The notes below the pieces were generated by a model. The model had not been told where the DNA came from and did not search any database. It saw only the letters and a list, made by a program, of their open reading frames with translations. From Polaromonas sp. (GTDB lineage Bacteria > Pseudomonadota > Gammaproteobacteria > Burkholderiales > Burkholderiaceae_C): a DNA stretch of 49,731 nucleotides. The stretch is from the NCBI GenBank assembly GCA_021731285.1, contig JAKFXR010000133.1:1-49731 (forward strand), read 5' to 3'. Both the position numbers and the translations under genes were made by a program. The stretch's first letter is position 1; every line of letters begins with the position of its first letter. Of this stretch, positions 34,674-42,637 are shown piece after piece.

Positions 34674-35636
34674 TCAGCGGTTGCGGGTCCGCAAGACTTC
34701 CAGCCGCGCCCTGAGCGCCGGCAAGGCCGACTGCATGGCGGCGCGCCCAGCGTCCATGGCGCGTTGCCGCGCCGAGAAATCAGCGCTTTTAAGGCCCGCC
34801 TGTGAAGGCTGCACCACCACATCGGCGTCCTTGAGTTCGTACTGGTTGATGCTTTTGCCCATGATCGCAAAGGTCTGCAGCAGGATCTGCAACGTGCCTT
34901 CGGCCGGGTTGGCCTCTGGCGGGCTGGAGATGTCCACCGCAATCACCAGATCGGCGCCCATTTGCCGGGCAAAACGTACCGGCACCGGCGACACCAGGCC
35001 GCCGTCCACGTACTCGCGGCCACCTATCCTGACCGGAACAAACACCGCAGGCACCGCGCTGGATGCACGCACCGCCGTGCCGGTGTCGCCGCGCCGGAAC
35101 AGTACCGGCTGTCCACTGTTGAGGTCGGTGGCCACAATGCCCAGCGGAATCACCATGTTTTCAATCAAACGACTGGCCAGCAGTTCATTGACATAACGGC
35201 CCAGCGCCTCGCCGCGGAACATGCCGCGTCCGAAGATGGGCAGCATCCAGTCGGTGATGGCCACCTCCTCCATGCCGAGAGCGGTCTGCTGCAACTGGGC
35301 GCTGGTTTTGCCACTTGCGTACAAAGCCGCCACCAGGCTGCCCGCCGAAGTGCCAACGATGAGGTCCGGCTTCAAACCCGCCTCTTCCAGCACTGCAATC
35401 ACACCCACGTGGGCAAAACCACGCGCTGCGCCCCCGCCCAGGGCCAGGCCAATTTTGACGGGCCGGCTGGCGGGTGCCTCCACAACGGGCGCAACCGGTG
35501 GCGCGGCGGGACCCCGGGTGCCGCAACCGGCCATCAAGGCTGCCGTCGTGATGGCCACAACGAACCATCCGCCTTGACGGACTGTTAACTTAAAGCGATT
35601 ACGAATAATTCGCGTTTGTATTAGAATCAAGCCCAT
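34674..35636 (-). CDS. Patatin-like phospholipase, predicted lipoprotein
   Basis: A 320-residue protein. A basic start and hydrophobic helix end in the lipobox-like LMAGC at about residue 40, so it is probably membrane-anchored. The patatin domain has the glycine-rich oxyanion loop LALGGGAARGFAHVGVIAVLEE, the nucleophile VGTSAGSLVAALYASG (GxSxG) and the catalytic Asp in YVDGGLVSPVPV. It fits RssA/YlbK-type bacterial patatins acting on membrane lipids. ATG 35636 follows GGAAGG. The AT-rich first codons face the iron-binding-protein gene across only 21 bases. Confidence 0.88.
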   Translation of the reverse strand: MGLILIQTRIIRNRFKLTVRQGGWFVVAITTAALMAGCGTRGPAAPPVAPVVEAPASRPVKIGLALGGGAARGFAHVGVIAVLEEAGLKPDLIVGTSAGSLVAALYASGKTSAQLQQTALGMEEVAITDWMLPIFGRGMFRGEALGRYVNELLASRLIENMVIPLGIVATDLNSGQPVLFRRGDTGTAVRASSAVPAVFVPVRIGGREYVDGGLVSPVPVRFARQMGADLVIAVDISSPPEANPAEGTLQILLQTFAIMGKSINQYELKDADVVVQPSQAGLKSADFSARQRAMDAGRAAMQSALPALRARLEVLRTRNR

Positions 35637-35657
35637 CCCAACCTTCCATTGAATGCC

Positions 35658-36713
35658 ATGCTGAAAACAAGCTCTTTCCTGACCTGCCTGGCGGCAGCCG
35701 CTGCCCTGATGGGCGCCGCACATACTGCCAGCGCGCAGGAGCAGGTCGTCAACCTGTATTCTGCCCGCCACTACCAGACCGACGAAGCGCTTTACAGCAA
35801 TTTCACCAAAGCCACCGGCATCAAGGTCAACCGCGTGGACGCCGACGACGCGGGCATTCTGGCGCGCCTCAAAGCCGAAGGCAGCGCCTCCCCAGCCGAC
35901 GTCATCCTGCTGGTGGACGCTGCGCGCCTGTGGAAAGGCGACAGCGAAGGCCTGTTCCTGCCCATCAAGTCCGCTGCACTGGAAACCGCCATTCCAGCGC
36001 AATTGCGTGCCAGGGCCACGCCCGAAGGCACCACCTGGTTTGGCTTTTCCACCCGCGCCCGCGTGGTGGTCTACGACAAGCTGAAAGTCAAAAAGACAGA
36101 CGTCGACACTTACGAAAAACTGGCCGACGCCAGGAACAAGGGTTTGCTGTGCACCCGTTCAGGCTCACACCCCTACAACCTCTCGCTGTTTGGCGCCGTG
36201 ACCGAGCACATGGGTGAAGCCAAAGCCGAAGAGTGGCTCAAGGGTCTGGTGGCCAACATGGCCCGCGCACCCAAGGGAGGCGACACCGACCAGATCAAAG
36301 GCGTGGCCAGCGGCGAATGCGGTATCGCCATCACCAACACCTACTACCTCGCGCGCATCATGCGTTCGACCAGCCCTGAAGACAAAGCCATCGCGGACAA
36401 GGTCGGCGTGGTCTTCCCCAACCAGCAGTCCTGGGGCACGCACATCAACATCGCCGGCGCTGCCGTGGCGAAAAACGCCAAGAACACCGCCAACGCGGTG
36501 AAGTTCATGGAGTACCTGGCCAGCGCCGACGCGCAAAACTACTTTGCCAACGGCAACAACGAGTGGCCTGCAGTGGCCAGCGTGAAAGTCAGCAACCCGG
36601 CTTTGCAGGCCATGACAGGTGGCAGCTTCAAGTCCGAAACCCTGCCCATCAGCGCGGTCGGCAACAACCAGGTCAAAGTGCAGCAGATGCTGGACCGGGT
36701 GGGATACAAATAA
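35658..36713 (+). CDS. Iron(III) ABC transporter periplasmic binding protein, FbpA/FutA family
   Basis: A 351-residue secreted protein. A Sec signal peptide ends near HTASAQEQ. The mature N-terminus VVNLYSARHYQTDEALYSNF and the later GSHPYNLSLFGAVTEHMG are FbpA/FutA hallmarks. The paired Tyr in ITNTYYLARIMRS are the usual ferric-iron ligands. No permease or ATPase gene adjoins, so it is an orphan receptor or works with a transporter encoded elsewhere. A weak promoter (TTACGA, 17 bases, TAGAAT ending 35627) and a 5-1-5 palindrome CGAATAATTCG (35602-35612) lie inside the first codons of the divergent patatin gene. Confidence 0.92.
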   Translation: MLKTSSFLTCLAAAAALMGAAHTASAQEQVVNLYSARHYQTDEALYSNFTKATGIKVNRVDADDAGILARLKAEGSASPADVILLVDAARLWKGDSEGLFLPIKSAALETAIPAQLRARATPEGTTWFGFSTRARVVVYDKLKVKKTDVDTYEKLADARNKGLLCTRSGSHPYNLSLFGAVTEHMGEAKAEEWLKGLVANMARAPKGGDTDQIKGVASGECGIAITNTYYLARIMRSTSPEDKAIADKVGVVFPNQQSWGTHINIAGAAVAKNAKNTANAVKFMEYLASADAQNYFANGNNEWPAVASVKVSNPALQAMTGGSFKSETLPISAVGNNQVKVQQMLDRVGYK

Positions 36714-36728
36714 GCTGACGGTTCATCC

Positions 36729-36757
36729 AAAAAAGCCCGCCTCGCGCGGGCTTTTTT
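36729..36757 (+). terminator. Terminator of the iron-binding-protein gene
   Basis: GCCCGC/GCGGGC stem with flanking A6 and T6 runs, 16 bases after the stop. Confidence 0.9.
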
Positions 36758-36779
36758 ATGCGTGATAATTGCGCTTCAC

Positions 36780-36797
36780 GTTGACGTAAACGTCAAC
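36780..36797. promoter_or_regulatory. Palindromic operator-like site upstream of the SDR gene
   Basis: GTTGACGT-AA-ACGTCAAC: two exact 8-base arms around AA, 40 bases before the ATG at 36837. The shape suits a dimeric MerR- or TetR-type regulator; a LiuR-like regulator of branched-chain amino acid catabolism is one candidate. Confidence 0.55.
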
Positions 36798-36836
36798 CAG
36801 AAACACCCCTCTTCCATTCATTCTCAAGGACACCTC

Positions 36837-37595
36837 ATGGACATCGCAGGCAAAGTATTCATCGTCACCGGCGGCGCATCGGGACTGGGCGAAGGCACGG
36901 CCCGCATGCTGGCGGCCAAAGGCGGCAAGGTGGTGATTGCCGACATGCAGGCTGAAAAAGGCGAATCCATTGCCAAAGAAATTGGCGGCGCATTCGTCAA
37001 ATGCGATGTCAGCCAGGAGGCCGATGGCCAGGCCGTGGTTGCCAAGGCAGTGTCCATGGGCAAGCTGATGGGCCTGGTCAACTGCGCGGGCATCGCGCCG
37101 GCAGAAAAAACCGTCGGCAAAAACGGCGCGCACAAGCTCGACGTGTTCAGCAAGACCATCATGGTCAACCTGGTCGGCAGCTTCAACATGATCCGCCTGG
37201 CCGCAGACGCCATGTGCAAAAACGAACCCGAGGCCACCGGCGAGCGCGGCGTGATGATCTCTACCGCCTCGGTCGCTGCCTACGACGGCCAGATCGGCCA
37301 GGCCGCCTACAGCGCATCCAAAGGCGGCATTGTCGGCATGACCCTGCCCATCGCCCGCGATCTGGCGCGCAACGGCATCCGCAACATGACCATCGCCCCC
37401 GGCATTTTTGGCACCCCCATGATGTTCGGCATGCCTCAGGAAGTGCAGGACTCGCTGGCCGCGTCGGTGCCCTTTCCCAGCCGCCTGGGCACACCGCAGG
37501 ACTACGCCAAACTGGCCCAGCACATCTTTGAAAACGACATGCTCAACGGCGAAGTGATTCGCCTGGATGGCGCGATCCGCCTCGCACCACGCTGA
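36837..37595 (+). CDS. SDR 3-hydroxyacyl-CoA dehydrogenase, HSD17B10-like
   Basis: A 252-residue short-chain dehydrogenase. NAD site is [18 protein letters not shown], then [12 protein letters not shown]. The catalytic Ser is in [27 protein letters not shown], which also contains the YSASK Tyr-Lys pair, and [15 protein letters not shown] follows. The closest type is the type II 3-hydroxyacyl-CoA / 2-methyl-3-hydroxybutyryl-CoA dehydrogenase used in fatty-acid and isoleucine breakdown. AAGGA precedes the ATG at 36837; the upstream open frame contains the operator palindrome and is not coding. Confidence 0.9.
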   Translation: MDIAGKVFIVTGGASGLGEGTARMLAAKGGKVVIADMQAEKGESIAKEIGGAFVKCDVSQEADGQAVVAKAVSMGKLMGLVNCAGIAPAEKTVGKNGAHKLDVFSKTIMVNLVGSFNMIRLAADAMCKNEPEATGERGVMISTASVAAYDGQIGQAAYSASKGGIVGMTLPIARDLARNGIRNMTIAPGIFGTPMMFGMPQEVQDSLAASVPFPSRLGTPQDYAKLAQHIFENDMLNGEVIRLDGAIRLAPR

Positions 37596-37602
37596 ATACT
37601 GC

Positions 37603-37655
37603 TGCCCCCACGCTTGTCGCTTCGCGTACTGCGCTGCCCCCCGAGGGGGCGCATT
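37603..37655 (+). repeat. GC-rich dispersed repeat, diverged copy 3 (R3)
   Basis: Reads CTGCCCCCACGCTTGTCGC then GCTGCCCCCCGAGGGGGCGCA, a diverged version of the gene-proximal part of R3. It starts eight bases after the SDR stop. The 297-base gap to ggt holds only this repeat, the R2 copy at 37712 and no recognised gene. Confidence 0.65.
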
Positions 37656-37711
37656 TTTCCTTGGGGCGGCCCGGCGGAAAAACCGTTTCAACTCATCGGC
37701 CGCCTCTTGCA

Positions 37712-37768
37712 ACGCTACATTATTAGTAGCAAACTATTCCCGTCATCAAAGGGCAGGATGCCGATTGG
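37712..37768 (+). repeat. Short hairpin repeat, copy F (R2)
   Basis: CGCTACATTATTAGTAGCAA palindrome, then CCCGTCATCAAAGGGCAGGA and TGCCGATTGG. A complete copy in an intergenic region. Confidence 0.8.
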
Positions 37769-37892
37769 ACTGCTCATCCCGTTTGACAGGGTTTTTGCAG
37801 CTACTTGCAAGTCAGCATCTTGTCCTACGTGCCGCGGGGGGTGAGCGTGCAGGGCTTGGGTTTACGATGACGCGATGAACACCGGAGAAGCC

Positions 37893-39758
37893 ATGACACC
37901 CACGCCCGCAAACCAGCAGTCTTCTTTTCCACTCCTCGCCGCGGCACTGGCGGCGACATTGCTGGTGGCCGGCTGTGCATCTGCGCCACCCTTTGCCTAC
38001 ACCGTGCCGCAACAGCCCGAAGGCGCCTCGGGTTACACCGAAAAACCGGGCTGGGCGAGTCACAAGTTTGCCGTCGCTGCAGCCAACCCGCTGGCCACAG
38101 ATGCCGGCTACCAGGTGCTCAAAGCCGGAGGCTCGGCGATTGACGCGGCCATTGCGGTGCAGATGGTGCTGACACTGGTGGAACCGCAATCCAGCGGCAT
38201 AGGCGGCGGCGCTTTCATGCTGCACGCCCATGGCAGCACGGTCGAGGCCTTTGACGGCCGTGAAACCGCGCCCGCTGCCGTGGACGAAAAACTTTTTATC
38301 GGCGCTGACGGCAAACCCATGGCCTTCATCGACGGCGTGGTGGGCGGCCGTTCGGTCGGCGTGCCTGGCACCGTGCGCATGCTGGAGATGGCGCACCGGC
38401 AACACGGCAAGCTGCCCTGGGCGCAGCTGTTTGGGCCGGCCATCACACTGGCAGAAAACGGCTTCAAGGTCAGCCCGCGTCTGGCCACCCTGCTGCAGAC
38501 CGAGCAGCACCTGAAAAAAGACCCGGTGGCCGCCGCCTACTTTTACCCGTCCAACGGCCAGCCTCTGGCGGCCGGCAGCACGCTTCGCAACCAGCCTCTG
38601 GCTGATGTGCTCAAGATCATTGCCGCCAGGGGCTCCCAGGGCCTGCTCGAGGGTGACGTGGCCCAGGCCATCGTCAGCAAAGTGCAAACCCACCCCACCA
38701 ATCCCGGCAAGCTGAGCCTGAGCGACATGGCCGGCTACCAGGCCAAAAAACGCGCGCCTATCTGCCACGACTACCGCGCGCAGAGCCGGGACTACCGCAT
38801 CTGCGGCATGCCGCCGCCGAGCTCGGGAGCCATCGCGGTCGGGCAAATTCTCGGCATGCTGGGCAACACCCCGGCAGCCACGCTGGGACTGGTCACCGGC
38901 ACAGGCGGCGACGGAACCACGCCCGCACCCACGCCGTCGGCCGACTGGCTGCATCTGTACACCGAAGCCTCACGCCTGGCCTTTGCCGACCGTGCGCAAT
39001 ACCTGGGCGACCCGGACTTTGTGCAAGCGCCCGGCGGCAACTGGATGAGCCTGCTGGAGCCTGCCTACCTGGCCGATCGCGCCAAACTGATTGCCGTGCA
39101 GCCCGGCGGCCAGAGCATGAAAGTCGCCAAAGCCGGCGTGCCCGGTGCGCTCAGGGTGTCGTATGCGCCCATGCCCGATCAGCCCGAGTACGGCACCTCG
39201 CACATCAGCATCGTGGATGGTTTCGGCAACGCGATTGCCATGACCACCACGATTGAAGACGCCTTCGGATCCCGCCAGATGGTGCGCGGCTTTTTGCTCA
39301 ACAACGAGTTGACCGACTTCAGCTACGCGCCAGCAGACGCAGAGGGCAAGCCTGTGGCCAACCGCGTGCAGCCCGGCAAGCGGCCACGCTCGTCGATGGC
39401 ACCCACACTGGTGTTTGACAAGGCCACCGGGCAACTGGTGATGAGCGGTGGCAGCCCGGGCGGCGCGCTGATCATTCACTACACCGCCAAAACACTCTAC
39501 GGCGTGCTGAACTGGAGCCTCATGCCGCAGCAGGCCATCAACCTGCCCAACTTCGCCTCGCTCAACGGCCCGACCCTGCTGGAAGAAAAACGCTTTGCGC
39601 CCGCCACGATTGAGGCGCTCAAGGCGCGCGGCCACGAGGTGCGCGAAATGAACATGACCAGCGGCCTGCAGGCCATCGTGCGCGGCCAGGCCCACGGCAC
39701 CCCGCTGCTGCTGGGCGGCGCCGACCCTCGCCGCGAAGGCGTGGTGATGGGGGATTGA
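37893..39758 (+). CDS. ggt: Gamma-glutamyltransferase, predicted lipoprotein precursor
   Basis: A 621-residue Ntn-hydrolase precursor that cleaves itself into two subunits and hydrolyses or transfers the gamma-glutamyl group of glutathione. A lipobox (LLVAGC) near residue 29 suggests outer- or inner-membrane anchoring. Motifs: GGSAIDAAIAVQMVLTLVEPQSSGIGGGAF, FDGRETAP, CGMPPPSSGAIAVGQ, the autoprocessing GTSHISIVDGFGNAIAMTTT with Thr435, GFLLNNELTDFS, RPRSSMAPTLV and SGGSPGG. ATG 37893 follows CCGGAG; another ATG 18 bases upstream is possible. Full length and apparently active. Confidence 0.94.
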   Translation: MTPTPANQQSSFPLLAAALAATLLVAGCASAPPFAYTVPQQPEGASGYTEKPGWASHKFAVAAANPLATDAGYQVLKAGGSAIDAAIAVQMVLTLVEPQSSGIGGGAFMLHAHGSTVEAFDGRETAPAAVDEKLFIGADGKPMAFIDGVVGGRSVGVPGTVRMLEMAHRQHGKLPWAQLFGPAITLAENGFKVSPRLATLLQTEQHLKKDPVAAAYFYPSNGQPLAAGSTLRNQPLADVLKIIAARGSQGLLEGDVAQAIVSKVQTHPTNPGKLSLSDMAGYQAKKRAPICHDYRAQSRDYRICGMPPPSSGAIAVGQILGMLGNTPAATLGLVTGTGGDGTTPAPTPSADWLHLYTEASRLAFADRAQYLGDPDFVQAPGGNWMSLLEPAYLADRAKLIAVQPGGQSMKVAKAGVPGALRVSYAPMPDQPEYGTSHISIVDGFGNAIAMTTTIEDAFGSRQMVRGFLLNNELTDFSYAPADAEGKPVANRVQPGKRPRSSMAPTLVFDKATGQLVMSGGSPGGALIIHYTAKTLYGVLNWSLMPQQAINLPNFASLNGPTLLEEKRFAPATIEALKARGHEVREMNMTSGLQAIVRGQAHGTPLLLGGADPRREGVVMGD

Positions 39759-39798
39759 GAGTAAAAGTGCTCTTCACCCTTGTTCCACAGGTGCAAGC

Positions 39799-39817
39799 AG
39801 CTATTTATTTAGTAGCA
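39799..39817. repeat. Partial R2 hairpin, copy G
   Basis: AGCTATTTATTTAGTAGCA, preceded by GGTGCAAGC. Hairpin part only. In the 85-base gap between convergent ggt and the sensor kinase gene, where it could help termination. Confidence 0.5.
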
Positions 39818-39843
39818 ATGCAAACTCAAAGCAGCGCTCAGAT

Positions 39844-41193
39844 CTACCCGGACGCGCTGGAAAACACCACGCGGTAGCAGCGGGCGAAACCGGCAGGCGC
39901 GGCCGCCTGTTCGAACCTGGCGCCGTGAATGGTCGCAATTTTTTCCACTACCCGGTGGCCAGAGCCCAGACCCAGCGAATGATGGCGTGGCGTCCCCGTC
40001 AGCGTCACTTCCGATTGGCCTGCGTCGTGGATGGCTTTGTCGCAGACCTGCACCCAGCGCGCCTGCGGATCAAGCTGCACCTCCACGCTGGTGCCCGGCG
40101 GCGTGTGGCTCAGGGCGTTTTCAATCAGGTTGCGTAGGACCAGGCCCAGCAGGACGGGATGGCCCTGCATGACAAAAGGCCCCGGGCTGGCCAGCGCCAA
40201 TTCATGCCCGCTGTCGAGCGCGGCCTGGCCGAACTCCGCAACCTCAGCGCGCGCAATGGCATCCAGGTCCAGCGTCTGCATGGCCTCTGCCAGTTCCGTG
40301 CGGCTAGCGCGGGCCAGTGACAGCAGATTTGACAATACCTGGCCGGCCCGCAGCGCGTCACGCTCCAGCTGGAGCAGCAGACTGTCGCGCTCGCCCTCCG
40401 CCGTGGTCTCGCGCAGGGCGCGTGCCTGCAAGGTTAGAGAAGCCAGCGGTGTTCGCAGTTCATGCGCCAGCTCGCTGGCCAGCTCCCTTTCCCGGGACAC
40501 CGCCGCCTGGTAACGCTCGGTCAGGGTGTTGATGGAATTCACTACCGCGCGAAACTCCTGCTGCACGTGGTCACTGCGCAAGGACGAGCGCTGGTGGATG
40601 TCCAGCGCATCAACATCGCGCGACAACGCGTACAGCGGGCGCAGCCCGCGGCGGATCGCCAGGCCCAGCGCCAGCGCCACCACCGGCAGCAGCCAGAAGG
40701 CCGGCTCGGCCACCTGCTCGGCGATGTCCTGGGCCAGGTCGTCGCGTTCGCTGATGCTTAAAAGCACGGTCACCTTTTTCTGCCGGGCCGGGCCGTCCCA
40801 GCGCGAAAAGGCCCGCCAGGCCACCGGCGGTTTTCCCAACTGCAGGGTTTCAAACCCTTCTTCCCGGCTGAAAGGCAGCTCGGGCGCTTCCCCGGTACGC
40901 ATGAGCACCTGGCCCCCGGCATTCCACACCACCACGCTCATGGAGCGCTGGTAGTCGTGGCTCTTGAGGCTGGACAAACCCGGCAGGCTGGCGACGTCGC
41001 CGCGGGTCTCGATCTGGCTCGGGTTCTGCGCCAGCTGCAGCAGCGCCACGCTGGCCAGATGCCCGTCCGTCAGTTCATCGGCTTCGTGAATACCGGTCCG
41101 GTAACCCAGCACCACGAAGCAGCCCCAGACAATCAGGAGAGCGCCCAAGGCCCAGGCCATCAGGCTCAGCGTGAGGGATCGTTGCAGCGTCAT
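39844..41193 (-). CDS. Sensor histidine kinase (PmrB/QseC type)
   Basis: A 449-residue membrane kinase. Helix 1 lies near residues 12-30 (LMAWALGALLIVWGCFVVLG). A periplasmic sensor domain of about 125 residues follows, then helix 2 (AFWLLPVVALALGLAI). The HAMP-like region leads into the H-box ELASELAHELRTPLASL with the phosphorylated His. N-box (LRNLIENALSHTPPG) and G-box (HSLGLGSGHRVVEKIA) are present. Start overlaps the response-regulator stop by four bases (ATGA). The divergent neighbours suggest it senses cationic peptides, metal or pH stress at the envelope. Confidence 0.92.
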   Translation of the reverse strand: MTLQRSLTLSLMAWALGALLIVWGCFVVLGYRTGIHEADELTDGHLASVALLQLAQNPSQIETRGDVASLPGLSSLKSHDYQRSMSVVVWNAGGQVLMRTGEAPELPFSREEGFETLQLGKPPVAWRAFSRWDGPARQKKVTVLLSISERDDLAQDIAEQVAEPAFWLLPVVALALGLAIRRGLRPLYALSRDVDALDIHQRSSLRSDHVQQEFRAVVNSINTLTERYQAAVSRERELASELAHELRTPLASLTLQARALRETTAEGERDSLLLQLERDALRAGQVLSNLLSLARASRTELAEAMQTLDLDAIARAEVAEFGQAALDSGHELALASPGPFVMQGHPVLLGLVLRNLIENALSHTPPGTSVEVQLDPQARWVQVCDKAIHDAGQSEVTLTGTPRHHSLGLGSGHRVVEKIATIHGARFEQAAAPAGFARCYRVVFSSASG

Positions 41194-41873
41194 GCCTTGT
41201 CCTCCGGAACAAAATAACCGACGCCACGCAAGGTGCGCACGACGCCTTCTCCGAGTTTTTTGCGCAGGTGGTGCACGTGCACCTCGACGGCGTTGCTGTC
41301 CAGCGCGTCATCCCAGCTGTAAAGTCGCGCCTCGATCTGCGCGCGCGATAACACGCGTGGCCTCACCTCCATCAGTGAAAGTAGCACGCCGAACTCCCGC
41401 GCAGAGAGGTCCACGGCCTGGCCGTCCAGCCGCACGGCGCGGGTGGCGGGGTCGATCTCGAGCGGGCCGGCCCTGAGCAGCGGCTGCGCCCGGCCGACGG
41501 AGCGGCGCCGCAGGGCACGCATGCGGGCCGCCAGTTCGTCGGGGTCAAAGGGTTTGGTCACATAGTCGTCGGCGCCCATGTCGAGGCACTCGATGCGCGC
41601 GGCCACCTGATCGCGCGCCGTCATGACGAGCACAGGCGTTGCGGCATCAGGCAGCCGGTCCGGCGACGCGTGGCGCAAGCGGCGCAGCACTTCGGAGCCG
41701 TCGCCGTCGCGCAGCCCCAGGTCCAGCAGCACCAGGTCAAACGGCTCGACACACAGCGCCGTCCAGGCCGCTTCCACACCGTCCGTCATGTCCACCGCCC
41801 AGCCCAGTTGCCTCAGGTGGGCATCCAGCCCGGTGGCAATACCTTCGTCATCTTCCACAACCAGTACACGCAT
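41190..41873 (-). CDS. OmpR-family response regulator (PmrA/QseB type)
   Basis: A 227-residue two-domain regulator. The receiver domain has MRVLVVEDDEGIATG, phosphorylation site Asp51 in LVLLDLGLRDGDG, and DDYVTKPFDPDELAARM. The C-terminal winged helix has DLSAREFGVLLSLMEVRP, EARLYSWDDALDSNAVEVHVHHLRKKLG and the ending VRTLRGVGYFV. It is the first gene of the two-gene kinase operon. A CTTAAG-N5-CTTAAG box sits 22 bases before its start codon, suggesting autoregulation. The -10-like CACAAT (41884-41879) would give an almost leaderless mRNA. Confidence 0.93.
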   Translation of the reverse strand: MRVLVVEDDEGIATGLDAHLRQLGWAVDMTDGVEAAWTALCVEPFDLVLLDLGLRDGDGSEVLRRLRHASPDRLPDAATPVLVMTARDQVAARIECLDMGADDYVTKPFDPDELAARMRALRRRSVGRAQPLLRAGPLEIDPATRAVRLDGQAVDLSAREFGVLLSLMEVRPRVLSRAQIEARLYSWDDALDSNAVEVHVHHLRKKLGEGVVRTLRGVGYFVPEDKA

Positions 41874-41895
41874 GCCGCATTGTGCTTGATGACCC

Positions 41896-41912
41896 CTTAA
41901 GGAAGACTTAAG
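41896..41912. promoter_or_regulatory. PmrA/QseB-type box between divergent operons
   Basis: CTTAAG (41896-41901), five bases, CTTAAG (41907-41912). This is exactly the YTTAAK-N5-YTTAAK direct repeat known for PmrA-like regulators. Because CTTAAG is its own complement it reads the same on both strands. It is 22 bases from the regulator start and 23 from the PAP2 gene start. Confidence 0.85.
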
Positions 41913-41935
41913 ACAGAACGCCCACGCTGCGGCCC

Positions 41936-42637
41936 ATGCAACCTTTTACGAACAAACAGCTGGCCGCCATCACGGCGGCACTGGCTGTCCTGCTGATGGC
42001 CTGGGATATGTCGGGCCTGGACCTGCAGACGGCTCACTGGTTTGGCGCAGCGGACGGATTTCCCTTGCGTGAACACTGGTTCCTAGTCGAGGTCCTGCAC
42101 ACCGGCGGCAAGCGGCTGGCCTGGGTGCTGGCGCTGTTGCTGTGTGTGGGGGTCTGGTGGCCGGCGAGCTGGCTCAGCCGCCTTCCCTTCCATCGCCGCC
42201 TGCAATTCGCCACCACCACGCTGCTCAGCGTTCTGGTGGTCAGCGCGTTGAAGTCCATCAGCACCGCCAGCTGCCCGTGGAGCCTGGCTGACTTCGGCGG
42301 CGTCGCGCACTACACCCCCCACTGGATGCACCTGTTCGCGCCTGACGGCGGAAGCGGCGGGTGTTTTCCCGCTGGCCACGCATCGTCGGGCTTTGCATTT
42401 CTTGGCGGGCACTTCGCTTTCCGTCACGTCGCACCCGATGTCGGCCACCGCTGGCTGGCCGCATCGCTGCTGGCAGGCCTGGCGCTGGGTCTGGCGCAGC
42501 AAATGCGCGGGGCGCATTTCACCAGCCACACGTTGTGGACGGGCTGGATCTGCTGGTGCGTGGCATGGGCCATGGACGCCCTGTACACGAATTTGGCATG
42601 CAGCCCCTTGGGCGCCGACATGAGCGAGACCGCATGA
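41936..42637 (+). CDS. PAP2-family lipid phosphatase
   Basis: A 233-residue inner-membrane phosphatase with about six helices. The three phosphatase motifs are present: KSISTASCPW (motif 1 Lys), PAGHASSGFAFLGG (motif 2 His) and RGAHFTSHTLWTG (motif 3 Arg and His). It starts next to the PmrA-type box and its stop overlaps the phosphoethanolamine transferase start (ATGA), so it is first in a two-gene envelope-modification operon. A lipid A or undecaprenyl-pyrophosphate phosphatase role is likely; pairing of LpxE-like PAP2 with EptA is known in other bacteria. Confidence 0.9.
   Translation: MQPFTNKQLAAITAALAVLLMAWDMSGLDLQTAHWFGAADGFPLREHWFLVEVLHTGGKRLAWVLALLLCVGVWWPASWLSRLPFHRRLQFATTTLLSVLVVSALKSISTASCPWSLADFGGVAHYTPHWMHLFAPDGGSGGCFPAGHASSGFAFLGGHFAFRHVAPDVGHRWLAASLLAGLALGLAQQMRGAHFTSHTLWTGWICWCVAWAMDALYTNLACSPLGADMSETA

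Noticed and set aside
35637..36002. N-terminal extension of the patatin protein
   Set aside because: Antisense to the iron-binding protein; the lipoprotein signal starts properly from 35636 behind GGAAGG.
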